Part shown: positions 49,721 through 59,258 of the stretch, piece after piece
Layout of the letters: each line of letters starts with the position of its first letter
Position numbering within the stretch: position 1 is the first letter of the stretch
Source: UBA2421 sp002343075
GTDB lineage: Bacteria > Planctomycetota > Phycisphaerae > Tepidisphaerales > Tepidisphaeraceae
Direction: 5' to 3'
DNA: 64,000 bases
Assembly: GCA_937982565.1 (NCBI GenBank)
Contig: CALJLN010000050.1
Span: forward strand, 1 to 64,000
Program-made: the position numbers and the translations under genes
Notes under the pieces: generated by a model
What the model saw: only the letters and a program-made list of their open reading frames with translations
Databases searched by the model: none
Told to the model about the DNA's origin: nothing

Positions 49721-52700
49721 CTACAAAAACTCGACCCGAAGCGTGCCCGCGGCCTCGTTAAGCGTGGAATAGACCAGGCTGTTTCCGAACCGCGCCACAT
49801 GCAATTCGCGTCCGCCGGCCCCGAGCACGCCATACGCGCCGTTGGTCATCGTACCGCTCGCCCAGTTCAGCGAGGCGGTAAATCGCTTACCGAGATTGTT
49901 GTTTCGGTCAAAATAGTAAATGTTGATCGAATTCTGGTTGTTGCCCGAGAAAAACAGTCGGCTGTAAAGCCCTTGTTTCTTGTTTGCGATGGTTGTGGCA
50001 CTGAAGTTGAAGTTTGCGTCGGCAGCATAGGCAAACTTGAGCGAAGTCGTCGAAGCGTCGTAATAGCTCACCGCAGGCAGGAAGGCGCGTGTCGGATCGG
50101 TCGAGCCGCTCTTAAAAAATGCCAGCGAGATGTATCCGCCGGAGATTTGCAGGTCGTCGGCGATGTAATAGGTGTAGCCATTGGCCTTGGTACCCGGGCC
50201 GATGTTTCCCTGTACTGCATACTTCACCCTGCCGTTGGTCGTGTCTTCGTAGGCAATTGCCCATTTGCTGCTGGTCGGCCGGGTCGGATCGAGCAGGAGC
50301 GAGCTAAACCGGCCCACATCACCGGCGCTGTCGAGCGTGCTGATCGCAAATCCGCCCGTCGCAGCCTGCGCCATGCGCAGATCACCCTTGGTGCGATTGT
50401 AATAGGTAATCACGGCACCATCGTTCCGGCTGAAGGCAAGGCTCGGGTACAAACCCGTCGACCCCGCCGATTCGATCGTCTGCACTTCGAAGGCCCGCGT
50501 CACGCTCGACTGCTGGGCGAACATCAAATCGCCATCCCACCCATTAAAAAACGCAACCGCGGGGCGGTTGGCACTGTCGAGGGCGAGGGAGAGGTACTGA
50601 TACTCTCCCGCGAAGCTCGCAGCAGGATTAACAATCTTCTGCACGATACCCCATGCGCCGTCGGTTTCGCGCACCGAATACTTCAGGCTGCGGTCAAACC
50701 GATCCGACCAGACCGCGTGAAGCCGGCCATCGGAACTGTAGGCAATATCATTGAACGTGCCATCGGACTGGGCATTGGCATTCAGTCGTTCGAACGTGGG
50801 GGCGGCAAAGGAGAGATCCGTTTCGCTGCCATTGCGGTTCAGCCGCACCGAAATCGCCCCGGCGGCAGTCGGCGATGCGGTAAGGACCGATGCACTGATG
50901 TTGGGCACCGATGTACCTTCGTACGCGGTGACCAGAGTCACGAAAACAGCGGTCTTGCTGGCGTTCTTGCTGAGGGTGAACCTGTACGCGTCATCCTTAA
51001 AATCGCCGGTGGGCTGATTGGTCACGAATGTGACAGCATTGCGGGCAACCGTTCCGCCGTTGGTGAAGATCGGAGCGACCTTCACATTTCCCCCGCTGGC
51101 AAATCGGGTGCGGAAGCTGTTGTCGCCTTGCACGCCGGTGGTCTGCGCCGAAGCGCTCGCGTCGAGGTTAAAGCTGATCTGGTAATCGTGGTTTGAGGTG
51201 GCTTCCACACGATCAATCAGCAGCATGGTGCCGTCCAGATCGTACCAGATCGTCCGGGTGACCACTGGATTGCCGCGCAAATGGCCATAGCCAAAATGAG
51301 ACGCGGTCACCTGGGCACTCGAACCGGTCACGGAATAGTCTTGAATGATGATTCCGGGATTCTTATCGCCCTCCAACTCGCCGGTGTTAACGCCATCAAC
51401 ACTCAGCGTGTTGTGTGCCCGCGTGCTGACGACATACTGCCTGTCGGGGTCGGCGGGGTCGTAGATAAACGCGCCCGGATCATGAATCAGGGGCCGGCCC
51501 CCGCCGAAAAGTTCGAAACTGAGAAGATCAAAGTGGCCGTGAATGCCACCCTTGGGGCCGGCATCGAAGATGAGTTGATTGGCGCTGGAAGAGTTACCCG
51601 ACCGCATAACGTAAAGCCCGCCGTCGGTCATGGCGTATGTCTGCCCGCGGTCGCCGAGCGCGGGCGTGACGGGGTTGCCGAGGAAGGGGTTGATCTCAGT
51701 CGGCCCGAGCAGGAACAGATCGCGCACCCGGGGCTTGGCGTCGGGCCAGTCGTCGGTGCCCTGGATCAGGTTTGCCTTCAGAAAGAGCGTGACGGAGGTG
51801 GTGCGATAGGTATCGCCGATCGCAGGTCGGTTACCGTCGGGAGACAGCAACTGCCAGTAACTGCTAACGGCATTGCTGACGATCGTGGCGACCCGCTTCT
51901 CCGGCCCGGCACCATCGGGATCGACCATCCACGGGGCATCGTCGCCGTTGCGGATGTCGAGCAGGCGAGCCTCCACCAAGTCTTCGGCTACGCCTGCGGT
52001 GTAGACCGGCGACTGTTCGTGGTGCGAACCGTCATTGTAAAGTTGCCCCCGTGCAGATTTGAACAGCAATGTCCGGCCGGCGCTTTCCCAGGTCGCTGCT
52101 GTATTCAGTTCGGGAAACATCTGCCCGAGCGCGAGCAGGCTCTTGGCGACCGACAACGAGCGATTGCTTCCAAAATCGGTGGTAACAGCGGCTTCGGCCT
52201 GGAGGTAGTCGCCCATCTGAATGAGCTTGTAGACCATGAGCGTGCTATCAGCACCGCTGAAATCGGCACCACCCAGCATGAGGAAGTAGGTTTGCGTCCA
52301 CGCATCGGCGCGAAGGGCCGTGTCCAGCCGCCAGCCCGCCTGATCGCTCGTGCTGTAGGCCTGCGGCACGTCGCTGGTGATGTACTGCGTGGACCAGCTT
52401 GCAATCTGATATGCCAGCTCATCGGAGTATTCAGCGTCGCCGGTGATGCGGTACGCATACGCCAGATCCATGAAATGCGCATGGCGATTGAGGGTGTGCA
52501 AAAACTCCGGGTTGCTGCTCCCGCCGGGGTTGATCCAGTCGATCACGTCGGGGAGATCGACATCGTAGCTACTGGCGCTCCCCTGCTCGGGAAACTTGTG
52601 AAACTCCTTCACCGCGTCGGCATTGGCAATGGTGGATGTGTAGTTGATCGTGGTGCCAAGCAGATAGTTCACATACGACGAGACATCGGACTCATCGAAG

Positions 52701-52963
52701 TACCAGTTGGCGTTCGTGCGCGACTGAAAATAGTTATGAAGCGCGTTGTCAAACTGCGTGCTGCTGGCATTGAGCTTCGTCTGCAGGGTTGACTGCTGCG
52801 ACGGATTGGCGGCAAAGCGATCTACAATGATCTGCCGCTCACCTTTGTCGAGTAAGGTACCCAGCGTCTCCGGCCGAGGGCCTGCGGGAGTTGAGGTAAG
52901 AAACACGCGGGCTTCAAGGTGCGAGAGTTCAAACAACGATTGACGGCGAACAAATCGGGGCAT
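49721..52963 (-). CDS. Secreted heparinase II/III-type polysaccharide lyase with LEPR-XLL-like start and repeat tail
   Basis: From ATG 52963 (GGAGG 4 bases upstream) the protein has 1080 residues. Its N-terminus has LSHLEARVFLTS, close to the LEPR-XLL motif of planctomycete exported proteins. Residues about 90-480 form an alpha-toroid (FHKFPEQGSASSYDVDLPDV, DGSHHEQSPVYTAG), then a heparinase II/III beta domain (GIHGHFDLLSFELFGGGRPL, STRAHNTLSVDG). Residues about 720-1075 hold four or five repeats of the form SLAF..., YYDxxxxxLxxA (beta-propeller-like). It should cleave uronic-acid polysaccharides outside the cell; the substrate is not known. Confidence 0.8.
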   Translation of the reverse strand: MPRFVRRQSLFELSHLEARVFLTSTPAGPRPETLGTLLDKGERQIIVDRFAANPSQQSTLQTKLNASSTQFDNALHNYFQSRTNANWYFDESDVSSYVNYLLGTTINYTSTIANADAVKEFHKFPEQGSASSYDVDLPDVIDWINPGGSSNPEFLHTLNRHAHFMDLAYAYRITGDAEYSDELAYQIASWSTQYITSDVPQAYSTSDQAGWRLDTALRADAWTQTYFLMLGGADFSGADSTLMVYKLIQMGDYLQAEAAVTTDFGSNRSLSVAKSLLALGQMFPELNTAATWESAGRTLLFKSARGQLYNDGSHHEQSPVYTAGVAEDLVEARLLDIRNGDDAPWMVDPDGAGPEKRVATIVSNAVSSYWQLLSPDGNRPAIGDTYRTTSVTLFLKANLIQGTDDWPDAKPRVRDLFLLGPTEINPFLGNPVTPALGDRGQTYAMTDGGLYVMRSGNSSSANQLIFDAGPKGGIHGHFDLLSFELFGGGRPLIHDPGAFIYDPADPDRQYVVSTRAHNTLSVDGVNTGELEGDKNPGIIIQDYSVTGSSAQVTASHFGYGHLRGNPVVTRTIWYDLDGTMLLIDRVEATSNHDYQISFNLDASASAQTTGVQGDNSFRTRFASGGNVKVAPIFTNGGTVARNAVTFVTNQPTGDFKDDAYRFTLSKNASKTAVFVTLVTAYEGTSVPNISASVLTASPTAAGAISVRLNRNGSETDLSFAAPTFERLNANAQSDGTFNDIAYSSDGRLHAVWSDRFDRSLKYSVRETDGAWGIVQKIVNPAASFAGEYQYLSLALDSANRPAVAFFNGWDGDLMFAQQSSVTRAFEVQTIESAGSTGLYPSLAFSRNDGAVITYYNRTKGDLRMAQAATGGFAISTLDSAGDVGRFSSLLLDPTRPTSSKWAIAYEDTTNGRVKYAVQGNIGPGTKANGYTYYIADDLQISGGYISLAFFKSGSTDPTRAFLPAVSYYDASTTSLKFAYAADANFNFSATTIANKKQGLYSRLFFSGNNQNSINIYYFDRNNNLGKRFTASLNWASGTMTNGAYGVLGAGGRELHVARFGNSLVYSTLNEAAGTLRVEFL

Positions 52964-53136
52964 ACGACCTCCCAAACCGTTGTATCCCAACGATTTGCCT
53001 CGGGGTCAACCCTGTTGCGAGATAACCCCCAATTGGCCCCAACGATATCGGACGACACCGCGCGATGATCGATGCGACGATCGTTGCGTCGCCCATTGCC
53101 GCGAGTCAACCCAGATTAACGGCGCTGCCCGTCCGG

Positions 53137-53697
53137 TCAGCCCTGATGGGCAGCGAGCGCCTTCACAAAACCCGCAAACCCCGCTGCCTGCTTGCCGAGG
53201 CGGGCATCGATTTCCGCGTCAGTGAACTTCCCTGCAGCATCCCATTTTTGGGCGACCCCGGGAATGAATACGCGGTCGGGGTACACATGCGCGTTGCGGT
53301 AGCCGAAGATCTGCTGCAGTTGCTCGACGCTGCGCAGCCCACCCCAGATGCCCGCCGCCTCGCCAGTGAACGCGACGGGCTTCCGGTCGAAGCTCTCCGG
53401 GAACTTCAACATGTCGATGAAGTATTTCAGAACGCCGGGAAATGACCCGTTGTATTCCGGCGTGACGATATGCAGCCCGGCGGCATCGAGGACGCGCTGC
53501 TGAATCTGCACCATCTCCGGAGGTTTTTCCGTGTACGCCGCACCCGCGAAGACCGCTGCGGGCAGTTCCGTCAGTGAGAGAGTGCCAGCCTTGACCCCGG
53601 CGGCGGAATAGTGGGCTTCGAGCACCCTGCCGACACGCAGCGCATTCGAGTCGGGCCGGTTCGTTCCTGCAATAATGAGAATGTTTTTGTTCGGCAT
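53137..53697 (-). CDS. NADPH-dependent FMN reductase family protein
   Basis: A 186-residue flavodoxin-like protein with IIAGTNRPDSNALRVGRVL (phosphate loop) and VTPEYNGSFPGVLKYFIDML, the signature of chromate/azo reductases of this family. It reduces FMN or quinones with NAD(P)H, probably as an oxidative-stress enzyme. It is complete. The next gene downstream (lyase) begins 174 bases away on the same strand, and no shared function is evident. Confidence 0.88.
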   Translation of the reverse strand: MPNKNILIIAGTNRPDSNALRVGRVLEAHYSAAGVKAGTLSLTELPAAVFAGAAYTEKPPEMVQIQQRVLDAAGLHIVTPEYNGSFPGVLKYFIDMLKFPESFDRKPVAFTGEAAGIWGGLRSVEQLQQIFGYRNAHVYPDRVFIPGVAQKWDAAGKFTDAEIDARLGKQAAGFAGFVKALAAHQG

Positions 53698-53751
53698 AGT
53701 GTCCTAAGTGTAGGCCCGCCGTGAACTTCTGGCCACGTCCACCGTAAATCG

Positions 53752-54645
53752 TCAGGCCGAAGTCGTCGCCGGCGGTTCGCCTGGAAGGACCGGTTGCTGG
53801 TGAAGCTTCACAGGGGCACCCTTCTGCTTCACGTTGATGTTCAGCACCTCAACGCCCAAGGCAAAGGCCATGGCAAAATAGACATAGCCCTTTGGAATAT
53901 GTGCGTCGAACGCTTCGGCGACGAGCATGACGCCGATCATCAGCAGGAATGAGAGCGCAAGCATTTTAACAGTTGGGTGGCGATCCACAAATTCGCTCAC
54001 TGGCCGGGCGAAGACAAGCATGACCCCGACCGCAACCACGACAGCAGCAATCATCACCGTCAGGCCGACCCACTTGTGCGCAGGATCGGTCTGCACCATC
54101 CCCACTGCGGTGATTACACTGTCGAGGCTGAAGACGATGTCCAGAAGCAGAATCTGAATGATCACGCTGGTGAATGTGGCCTTGACCTTTCCTGCCGAGG
54201 CCCCGTGTTCTTGCCCTTCCAGCTTGTTGTGAATCTCAAAGGTCGCCTTGAAGAGCAGGAAAAGCCCACCGATCAGCAAAATCAGGTCGCGCCCGCTGAG
54301 CGCGCCGCGTTCGTCGAGAAAAGGCAAATTAAACAGAGGTCGGGTGAGGCTCATGATCCAGCTAATGCTCAGCAGCAGCAGGATTCGCAGCCCCATGGCC
54401 AGCCCCAAACCGAGTTGGCGCGCTTTGTTCTGCTGGTGCGCCGGCAGCCGGCTGGCCAGAATCGCGATGAAGACAATGTTGTCGATGCCCAGAACAATCT
54501 CGAGCGCCGCCAGCGTGACTAGTGCCATCAGTGCCGCGCCCGACCAGAGCGATGTCAGCCCGGCCGGAGCATGCCCCCCGGATTCCACAGCCCCCGGCGC
54601 GGCTGCAAGAAGGCTGAAGCTCTCCAAGAGCATTTCCATCATCAT
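53752..54645 (-). CDS. TerC-family integral membrane protein
   Basis: The 297-residue protein has eight or so hydrophobic segments and the two conserved acidic motifs of TerC proteins (ALEIVLGIDNIVFIAIL and DIVFSLDSVITAVGM). TerC proteins are linked to tellurite resistance and metal, especially manganese, export or loading of exported enzymes. The start ATG overlaps the xylA stop (ATGA, 54642-54645), so it is translationally coupled to xylose isomerase, an unexpected pairing. A further ATG follows directly; the true first codon could be 54642. Confidence 0.88.
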   Translation of the reverse strand: MMMEMLLESFSLLAAAPGAVESGGHAPAGLTSLWSGAALMALVTLAALEIVLGIDNIVFIAILASRLPAHQQNKARQLGLGLAMGLRILLLLSISWIMSLTRPLFNLPFLDERGALSGRDLILLIGGLFLLFKATFEIHNKLEGQEHGASAGKVKATFTSVIIQILLLDIVFSLDSVITAVGMVQTDPAHKWVGLTVMIAAVVVAVGVMLVFARPVSEFVDRHPTVKMLALSFLLMIGVMLVAEAFDAHIPKGYVYFAMAFALGVEVLNINVKQKGAPVKLHQQPVLPGEPPATTSA

Positions 54646-55817
54646 CGCACTCCCATCAACACTTCCATCGTCAACTGATCCAGCTTCTCGTACGGCAACC
54701 GGGCAGTGGCGAGCTTTACGCGGTCCAGCGGCGCCGCGAGAAGCTTCTTCGCCCCCGCTGATGAATATCTCTTCGAGAGGGAGCTTATCGCGGCGTCATT
54801 GACGTTGATTTCCTTCAGAATCCCCTGAATTTCCCTGTCGGCGTTCCACTTTTTCGCCTTGTCTGCCAGAATCATGTAGGTGCGCATGCTCCCATTGGCA
54901 AACGCCTTCACATCCGTGTAATCGCTCTGCCGGAATGCGTGCGCATCAAAGTGGCGAGGGTTGTTGTATTTATGATCTTCCAGAAGCTTTACGAGGAAAA
55001 ACGCGTGCTTCAGATTGGCTGAGCCGAAGCGGAAATCCTGATCGTATCGGCCAAACTCCTGATCGTTCAAGTCAATGTGAAAAAGCTTACCCGCTTCAAT
55101 CGCCGCCGCCACCTGATGCACGAAGTTGAGGCCCGCCATGTGTTCATGCGCTACTTCCGGATTCACGCCGCACATTATCGGGTGTTTGAGCGTGGGAATG
55201 AGTGCGAGGTAGCTTCCCGTGACTGCAAAATAGATGTGCCCGCGTGGCTCATTGGGCTTCGCCTCGAACGCAAAACGGTAGCCGTAACCCTGGTCGATCG
55301 AATAGTCGCAAAGAAAATCGATCGCTTCCCGAAACCGTTTGATCGCATCGACCGGGTTCTTCGCAGCGTCGGTTTCCACTCCTTCCCTGCCGCCCCAGAA
55401 CACATAGGTCTTTGCGCCGAACTCGGCACCCAAGTCCATTGCACGCATGGTTTTCTGAATGGCATAGGCGCGGATCTTTGCGTTGTTACTGGTAAACGCG
55501 CCGTCTTTGAAGACAGGATCGCCGAAGAGGTTGGTAGTCGCCATCGGTACCACCAGGCCGTTGTCTTTGAGCGCCTTGCGGAAGTCTCGCTTGATGAGAT
55601 CGGCTTCCTTTGGAGATGCGTCGATGGGAATCAGGTCATTGTCGTGAAAATTGACACCGTAGCATCCTTCACATTCACCGAGCAAATCAACGATCTGAGC
55701 GGGTGAAAGAGGCTCTCGCGTAGGCCCACCGAAGGGGTCGCGGCCGACGTTTCCGACCGTCCACAGGCCAAAGGTAAACTTCATCTGCTTCGTTGGGGTG
55801 TACTCTTGTTTAGCCAT
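54642..55817 (-). CDS. xylA: Xylose isomerase, class I (XylA)
   Basis: XylA converts D-xylose to xylulose (and glucose to fructose) with two divalent metals, usually Mg, Mn or Co. The 391-residue protein is the short actinomycete-like class: CYGVNFHDNDLIP with catalytic His58 and Asp61, KTYVFWGGREG, FAFEAKPNEPRGHIYF and LFHIDLNDQ for metal binding. The length fits class I. It overlaps the TerC start and is divergent from the GH42 gene, with 191 bases between start codons, so a shared sugar-responsive control region is likely, though I see no clear operator. Confidence 0.94.
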   Translation of the reverse strand: MAKQEYTPTKQMKFTFGLWTVGNVGRDPFGGPTREPLSPAQIVDLLGECEGCYGVNFHDNDLIPIDASPKEADLIKRDFRKALKDNGLVVPMATTNLFGDPVFKDGAFTSNNAKIRAYAIQKTMRAMDLGAEFGAKTYVFWGGREGVETDAAKNPVDAIKRFREAIDFLCDYSIDQGYGYRFAFEAKPNEPRGHIYFAVTGSYLALIPTLKHPIMCGVNPEVAHEHMAGLNFVHQVAAAIEAGKLFHIDLNDQEFGRYDQDFRFGSANLKHAFFLVKLLEDHKYNNPRHFDAHAFRQSDYTDVKAFANGSMRTYMILADKAKKWNADREIQGILKEINVNDAAISSLSKRYSSAGAKKLLAAPLDRVKLATARLPYEKLDQLTMEVLMGVR

Positions 55818-56008
55818 GGTCTTGCTCGCGCGAATCCTTCAAAAGTCTGGTTGCCCGTGACACCCGCCAGATTCAACCGTTGGCCGGCGCGCGGAGGAGT
55901 GTCGGCGAAAGCGCCTGCTCGATCAAGCAAACCCTCCACTTTTGCCCGCTTGTCGGCCGACTGGCTTCCGCTAAGCTCACGTCAGGACCTCATTCCTGGA
56001 GTAACTGC

Positions 56009-58063
56009 ATGTCCGTGATTCAACGCTTCCCGCCAGTCGCCCCCAGCCGCGCACACATTCTCCACGGGGGGGACTACAACCCCGAGCAATGGCTCGAATC
56101 GCCGGAAATCATCGAGCAGGACATGCACCTGATGAAACGCGCCGGCGTTAATGTTGTGAGCGTCGGCATCTTTTCCTGGTCGATGCTCGAACCGCGCGAG
56201 GGACAATTCGATTTTAAATGGATGGACGCGCTGCTCGATCGACTCGCCAGAAACAACATCGCCGCGGTGCTGGCGACGCCCTCCGGCGCGAAACCCCACT
56301 GGATGGCCGCGAAGTATCCAGAAATCTGCCGCGTCGATGCCAAGGGAAATCGCGAGCCTCAGGGTTGGCGTCATAATCATTGCTACTCTTCACCGGTGTA
56401 TCGCGAGAAGTGCACGATCATCAACACCATGCTCGCTGAACGTTACGCCAGGCACCCGGCACTGGCCATGTGGCATGTCTCCAACGAGTACGGCGGGGAA
56501 TGCCGGTGTGAACTTTGCAAGGCAGCGTTTCGCAAGTGGCTGCAGGCACGATACGAGACACTTGACGCACTCAATCATGCATACTGGTCGCGTTTCTGGA
56601 GTCACACCTATCACGATTGGTCGGAAATCGACTTCATCGACGAATCCGTCCACGGCCTCACAATCGACTGGAAGCGATTTGTCACCGATCAGACAGTTGA
56701 CTTCTTCAAGCACGAGTCTGCGCCGCTACGAAGACTCACTCCCGGTGTGCCCATCACCGTCAACATGATGGGAATGTATGAGCCGCTCAATTACTGGAAG
56801 TTTGTGCCGCACCTCGATGTCATTAGCTGGGACTCTTACCCCGGCTGGCATCAGAAAGACGACGTGATTTATGATGCCATCTGGACCGGCCTGGTGCATG
56901 ACATCAACCGCTCGCTGAAGCAGAAGCCGTTCATGCTCATCGAGTCTTGCCCGAGCAGCGTCAACTGGCAGAAGATAAGCCCGCTCAAGCGTCCCGGGCT
57001 GCATCGAGTCTCCAGCTTGCAGGCGATTGCACATGGATCAGACAGCGTGATGTATTTTCAATGGCGCAAGAGCCGCGGGAGTTTTGAGAAGTTTCACGGC
57101 GCGGTCGTCGATCATGTTGGCCATGAAAACACGCGGGTTTTTGGCGAGGTCAAGGCACTCGGTGAGGAACTTGCGAAGCTGCCGCAAGTCGTCGGCACGA
57201 TGCCCAAGGCCGCCGCGGCGATTGTTTTCGATTGGGAGAATCGCTGGGCGATTAACTGCATCGCCGGCGCGCGCAACGTCGACAAAAACCACGACCAGAC
57301 CGCCGTCGAGCACTACGCCCCGCTTTGGCAGCGCGGGATCGCCTGCGATGCGATTGATATGGATCAGCCGTTCAACTCATACCGGCTGCTTATCGCGCCG
57401 ATGCTGTACATGATCCGCCCCGGCGTCGCCGAACGCATCGCCGAGTTTGTCCGCAACGGCGGGACCCTTGTCACCACCTACCTCAGCGGGATCGTCAACG
57501 AGTCCGACCTTTGCTTCCTCGGCGGATGGCCCGGGGGAGCGGATAGCCCGCTTCGCAAGGTGCTGGGCGTCTGGGCAGAGGAGATTGACGCCTTGCCCGA
57601 CCAACGCACGCAAAACGTCACAGCGGTTGATGGCAACGATGCCGGTCTTTGCGGTACCTACGTCGCGAGGCACTTCTGCGACCTGATTCACGCCGAGACC
57701 GCGATCCCACTCGCTCACTACACCACCGACTTCTACGCCGGCCGCCCCGCGGTGACGGTGAACCGGTATGGACAGGGCAGCGCGTACTACGTCGCGGCGC
57801 GGATGGACAGCCGATTCAACGACGACCTTATCGGTCGACTGTCGAAAGACTTGCCCCGGGCACTCAACACAACCTTGCCCGCAGGGGTGAGCGCGACCAT
57901 GCGAACCGACGGAGCAAGCGAATGGCTCTTCCTGATGAACTTTAACGCCGCACCCGCAAAGGTCGGCCTCGGCTCGCAATACGAACGGGTGACCGACGGC
58001 AAGCCGATTACCGCGGTGGAGTTGGAAGGGTATGATGCGGTTGTGTTGAAGCGTGCCGTGTGA
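56009..58063 (+). CDS. Glycoside hydrolase family 42 beta-galactosidase
   Basis: The 684-residue enzyme hydrolyses beta-galactosides. The acid/base is Glu160 in VSNEYGG, the probable nucleophile Glu312 in FMLIESCPS. The zinc-cluster spacing Cys165-x-Cys167-x-x-Cys170 follows directly after the acid/base, as in thermophilic GH42 enzymes. A trimerisation domain (about 385-600) and a small C-terminal beta domain follow. No signal peptide, so it is cytoplasmic and acts on imported oligosaccharide. ATG 56009 has GGAG 7 bases upstream. It is divergent from xylA. Confidence 0.92.
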   Translation: MSVIQRFPPVAPSRAHILHGGDYNPEQWLESPEIIEQDMHLMKRAGVNVVSVGIFSWSMLEPREGQFDFKWMDALLDRLARNNIAAVLATPSGAKPHWMAAKYPEICRVDAKGNREPQGWRHNHCYSSPVYREKCTIINTMLAERYARHPALAMWHVSNEYGGECRCELCKAAFRKWLQARYETLDALNHAYWSRFWSHTYHDWSEIDFIDESVHGLTIDWKRFVTDQTVDFFKHESAPLRRLTPGVPITVNMMGMYEPLNYWKFVPHLDVISWDSYPGWHQKDDVIYDAIWTGLVHDINRSLKQKPFMLIESCPSSVNWQKISPLKRPGLHRVSSLQAIAHGSDSVMYFQWRKSRGSFEKFHGAVVDHVGHENTRVFGEVKALGEELAKLPQVVGTMPKAAAAIVFDWENRWAINCIAGARNVDKNHDQTAVEHYAPLWQRGIACDAIDMDQPFNSYRLLIAPMLYMIRPGVAERIAEFVRNGGTLVTTYLSGIVNESDLCFLGGWPGGADSPLRKVLGVWAEEIDALPDQRTQNVTAVDGNDAGLCGTYVARHFCDLIHAETAIPLAHYTTDFYAGRPAVTVNRYGQGSAYYVAARMDSRFNDDLIGRLSKDLPRALNTTLPAGVSATMRTDGASEWLFLMNFNAAPAKVGLGSQYERVTDGKPITAVELEGYDAVVLKRAV

Positions 58064-58091
58064 ATGCCGGCTGTGAAGCCGCGGCGGTAGA

Positions 58092-59048
58092 TTGGACAAT
58101 CCACACTCATTTGCGCTGAATATCCGAACCGTGCAGCCTGCAATTCGTGTAGAACTTCATCCCGCAGTCATCCGCAGCAACATCGCGCGCATTGTGCAAG
58201 AAACCAAAGTGCCGGTGATCGCGGTGGTGAAAGCCGATGCATATGGGCTAGGCCTGCGCGACGTGATTCCGGCAATTGACGATCTTGTCGCGGGGTATTA
58301 CCTGTTTCAGCCGCGCGAAGTCATCGCAACCGCGGGGCACCGCCTGACAAGAAAATCGTTCATCGCGGCGTGGTGCGATGATTCGCAAGTTGACGAACTG
58401 TTGTCACATCGCATTCGCCCTGCGGCCTGGTCGGTGGATCAGGCGATGCGATGGCGCTCGTGCGACCCGGTGCTTGCCGTTGACACGGGCCAACAGCGGT
58501 TTGCCTGCCCGCCGGAGCAAATCGATGCCGTGCTTGCCGCCGGGGGATGCCGCGAGGCGTTTACGCATGCGTCCAGCGTCGATCAAGCCCGCCATTTTCA
58601 AGCCATCACCGCCGGTCGTTCCCTCGTTCGCCACGCCGCGGGCTCATCGTTGCTGGAGATCGCCGAAGCGCGCTTCGATGCTGTCCGTCCGGGTTTTGCG
58701 TTGTATCGCGGGTCGGTGCGCGTCACGACCCATCTTATCGACGCCCGCGATTCGCGCGGCCCCGCAGGCTACACCGGGTTTATCGCGCCCCGCCACGGCG
58801 TCATCCCCGGCGGTTACTCCAACGGCCTCGCTGCCGGCGTTTGCATGGTTAACGGCACCCGGCGCCGCATCCTCGAAATCGGAATGCAGACCGCTTTCGT
58901 CGAACTAGGCCCGACCGACCGCGCCGGCGATGAAGTCACCCTGCTCGGAGATGGCTTGACCGAAGACGATGTAGCCAAGTCGTGGGGGTGCGGCCGGCAC
59001 GAAGCGCTCTACCGCCTGGCGCGCTGCGGCATCCGTGTGCAGGTTTGA
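58092..59048 (+). CDS. Alanine-racemase-like PLP protein, short
   Basis: The 318-residue protein resembles alanine racemase: the PLP Lys47 in VVKADAYGLG, then GYYLFQPREVI, HAAGSSLLEI-like barrel parts, and a C-terminal beta domain with GYTGFIAP-type Tyr, VIPGGYSNGL and FVELGPTDRAGDEVTLLGDG. It is about 50 residues shorter than typical Alr and the barrel appears reduced between 100 and 190. It may be a racemase with altered substrate, or a lyase-like relative. Start TTG 58092 or GTG 58131 (Lys34). It follows the GH42 gene by 28 bases. Confidence 0.7.
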   Translation: MDNPHSFALNIRTVQPAIRVELHPAVIRSNIARIVQETKVPVIAVVKADAYGLGLRDVIPAIDDLVAGYYLFQPREVIATAGHRLTRKSFIAAWCDDSQVDELLSHRIRPAAWSVDQAMRWRSCDPVLAVDTGQQRFACPPEQIDAVLAAGGCREAFTHASSVDQARHFQAITAGRSLVRHAAGSSLLEIAEARFDAVRPGFALYRGSVRVTTHLIDARDSRGPAGYTGFIAPRHGVIPGGYSNGLAAGVCMVNGTRRRILEIGMQTAFVELGPTDRAGDEVTLLGDGLTEDDVAKSWGCGRHEALYRLARCGIRVQV

Positions 59049-59078
59049 TGCGAGTTAATCAGCAAAGGTCATTCTCGC

Positions 59079-59253
59079 TGTTCACCGCAGAGGATCTGAG
59101 AACGCTGAGAATATGCAGGCTTTGATTTCTGAAGTGAAGCGCAGCACGTCGTTCTTAGCGTGCAAGTTACTCACCCGAGTCCGGCGGCTGCGCGTTGATC
59201 TCTAGATTGTTCGAGTATGTCAATGTGCTCTCTGCGTCTCTGCGGTGAGCAGT
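59079..59253. repeat. Imperfect long-range inverted repeat, dispersed-repeat type
   Basis: An arm at 59079-59110 (CTGTTCACCGCAGAG, later CGCTGAGA) is complementary, with mismatches, to 59230-59253 (CTCTGCGTCTCTGCGGTGAG). Built from GCAGAG-like units. It occupies the 210-base gap between the racemase-like gene and the convergent EamA gene; no gene is seen there. Confidence 0.45.
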
Positions 59254-59258
59254 TCCTC

